Shown here: positions 4,253-5,407 of the stretch, piece by piece
Position numbering within the stretch: the stretch's first letter is position 1
Layout: each line of letters starts with the position of its first letter
Source of the DNA: JBGPRB01 sp964422155
GTDB lineage: Bacteria > Chloroflexota > Dehalococcoidia > Dehalococcoidales > RBG-16-60-22
Assembly: GCA_964422155.1 (NCBI GenBank)
Contig: CAYQZZ010000100.1
Coordinates: 1-5,407, forward strand
Direction of reading: 5' to 3'
Length of the DNA: 5,407 bases
The notes under the pieces: model-generated
Databases searched by the model: none
Told to the model about the DNA's origin: nothing
What the model saw: only the letters and a program-made list of their open reading frames with translations
Position numbers and translations under genes: made by a program

Positions 4253-5407
4253 CTAGGCCAGAGGCGTCAGTGTAAGGAGCTTCTTGGCAATTTCCGGATA
4301 TCTGGCGATGAACTTCAGTTCTTCCTCAACCAGCGGCTTCTGCGATTCTACATTGGCGTATCTTACCAGTTCCAGAATCTCATTAGCCTCTTCCCGGTTT
4401 TTGAAAGAGACCTCAAGCTTGCCCATGACATGGCCGAAGCCGGCGGTGCCGCTATACTGCCCGGCGATGATTTCCCGGCCGGTCTCTACCTTTATAGGGT
4501 CGCCTCGCCCCAGCTCTTCATAGCTATAAAGCTCGTAATTACCCGGGTCTTTCAAGACGCCGTCGGCATGGATGCCTGATGAGTGAGCAAAAGCATTTGC
4601 CCCAACGCCGGGCTGGTTAATCGGAATGTCCACTTTAAAGGCGTATTCAGCAAATTTGGCTATCTTCGAGGCTAATCTCAGTTTTATCGAACCGGCCAGC
4701 GGGTATCTCGTAGCGGTATCTTTTGATTTGGTCGCGGCGAGGATAACCGCAATAAGGTCGGCGTTGCCGGCCCTCTCGCCGATGCCGTTGATGGTGGTAT
4801 TGATATAAGCATCCTGCCCGCCGTCGATAACTCCCATAGCTCCGGCAATAGAATTGGCTACAGCCATGCCCAGGTCGTTATGGCAGTGGAGCTCGATGGG
4901 TATCCCGAGTTTTTCTGCCAGTATCCGGCCATTATCATAGATGGTGAAGGGATTATCATAACCCAGGGTATCGCAGTACCTTAGTCTATCGGCACCGTGT
5001 TCTCTGGCGGCCAGCCCGAACTCGAGGAGGTAGTTGATATCTGTCCTCGAGGCATCCTCAGCATTGACACCTATGGACTCGGCACCGTGAGCGCGGGCGG
5101 CATCGACCGCCTCGGTCATGTCTTTTATGATATCATTACGCTTCCTTCGCCCCTGGAACTTGCCATTAATCATCTGGTCGGACGTGGATATGGATAAGTT
5201 GAGATGTTTGATATCGGGTATAAGCTGGAAGGTGGTCTCCACGTCCTCAACGATGGCTCTAATCCATCCCCCCAGGCGGATATGTTTAAGTACGCCCATC
5301 TCGAGCAGCTCCAGATTAGCCTTAAGGTAGTTGATTTCATGCCTGGTGGTGGGAAAGCCGAACTCGGACTGGAAGACTCCCATATCGTTCAGGTAGATAT
5401 TAATCAT
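4253..5407 (-). CDS. Homocitrate synthase / Re-citrate synthase-type DRE-TIM metallolyase (N-terminus outside window)
   Basis: 384 residues are visible. The ATG at the right edge is probably internal: the segment MINIYLNDMGVFQSEFGFPT normally follows a DRDGVQ-type N-terminal motif holding the first metal-binding and catalytic residues, which would lie beyond 5407. Visible family motifs are LHCHNDLG (173-180, His174 and His176 as metal ligands), NGIGERAGNADL (208-219) and FAHSSGIHADGVLKD (273-287, with the catalytic-type His of subdomain I). The protein ends soon after this linker and has no LeuA allosteric regulatory domain, which argues against classical isopropylmalate synthase. The family condenses acetyl-CoA with a 2-oxoacid. 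Possible substrates are 2-oxoglutarate (homocitrate, for lysine or nitrogenase cofactor) or oxaloacetate (Re-citrate, for glutamate via an incomplete TCA route). In Dehalococcoides a gene annotated as homocitrate synthase was shown to be Re-citrate synthase, so that activity is a serious candidate. The substrate cannot be decided from sequence by eye. It is the first visible gene of the minus-strand cluster with trmO and the glycosylase. Confidence 0.88.
   Translation of the reverse strand: MINIYLNDMGVFQSEFGFPTTRHEINYLKANLELLEMGVLKHIRLGGWIRAIVEDVETTFQLIPDIKHLNLSISTSDQMINGKFQGRRKRNDIIKDMTEAVDAARAHGAESIGVNAEDASRTDINYLLEFGLAAREHGADRLRYCDTLGYDNPFTIYDNGRILAEKLGIPIELHCHNDLGMAVANSIAGAMGVIDGGQDAYINTTINGIGERAGNADLIAVILAATKSKDTATRYPLAGSIKLRLASKIAKFAEYAFKVDIPINQPGVGANAFAHSSGIHADGVLKDPGNYELYSYEELGRGDPIKVETGREIIAGQYSGTAGFGHVMGKLEVSFKNREEANEILELVRYANVESQKPLVEEELKFIARYPEIAKKLLTLTPLA

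Overview
The window reads as a fragment of a metagenome-assembled genome. Gene content points to an anaerobic Dehalococcoidia-like lineage of Chloroflexota. The evidence is the combination of a homocitrate/Re-citrate synthase-type enzyme, an archaellin-like pilin, a class 1B dihydroorotate dehydrogenase, and the style of the MiaB N-terminus. This assignment is inference from remembered family resemblance; no search was run. A run of exactly 100 Ns flanked by an identical 55-bp repeat shows that the sequence comes from short-read scaffolding.

Left part (1-371), all on the minus strand. The 5' end of miaB runs off the left edge. Upstream of it are a terminator-like hairpin and a complete class II tRNA-Ser(GCU) with encoded CCA, driven by a near-consensus sigma70 promoter. 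Next comes a 54-bp imperfect palindrome of TTTAGG/TTTAGA-type units, whose right arm supplies the last codons and stop codon of pyrD.

Centre (354-2353). pyrD (minus, GTG start) is divergent from a small plus-strand XRE-type helix-turn-helix gene. That gene converges on a minus-strand archaellin/type IV pilin-like gene. A perfect 12-bp stem with U-tracts on both strands lies between the convergent pair and overlaps the stop codon of the regulator gene.

Non-coding block (2354-2906). No credible gene is visible. Its right part is a 196-bp hyphenated palindrome (2701-2896) bounded by perfect 12-bp terminal inverted repeats, which looks like a MITE or large REP-type element.

Right part (2907-5407), a minus-strand cluster. 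A homocitrate/Re-citrate synthase-like gene (N-terminus beyond the right edge) is followed by trmO (tRNA m6t6A37 methyltransferase), then by an endonuclease III-related HhH-GPD DNA glycosylase whose start overlaps the end of trmO. The glycosylase appears broken only because of a false scaffold gap. Merging the two 55-bp copies restores a single 236-residue reading frame.

No complete new multi-gene system is visible. The points most worth following are the archaellin-like protein in a bacterial setting, the large palindromic element, the palindrome that captured the pyrD stop codon, and the repairable assembly gap.
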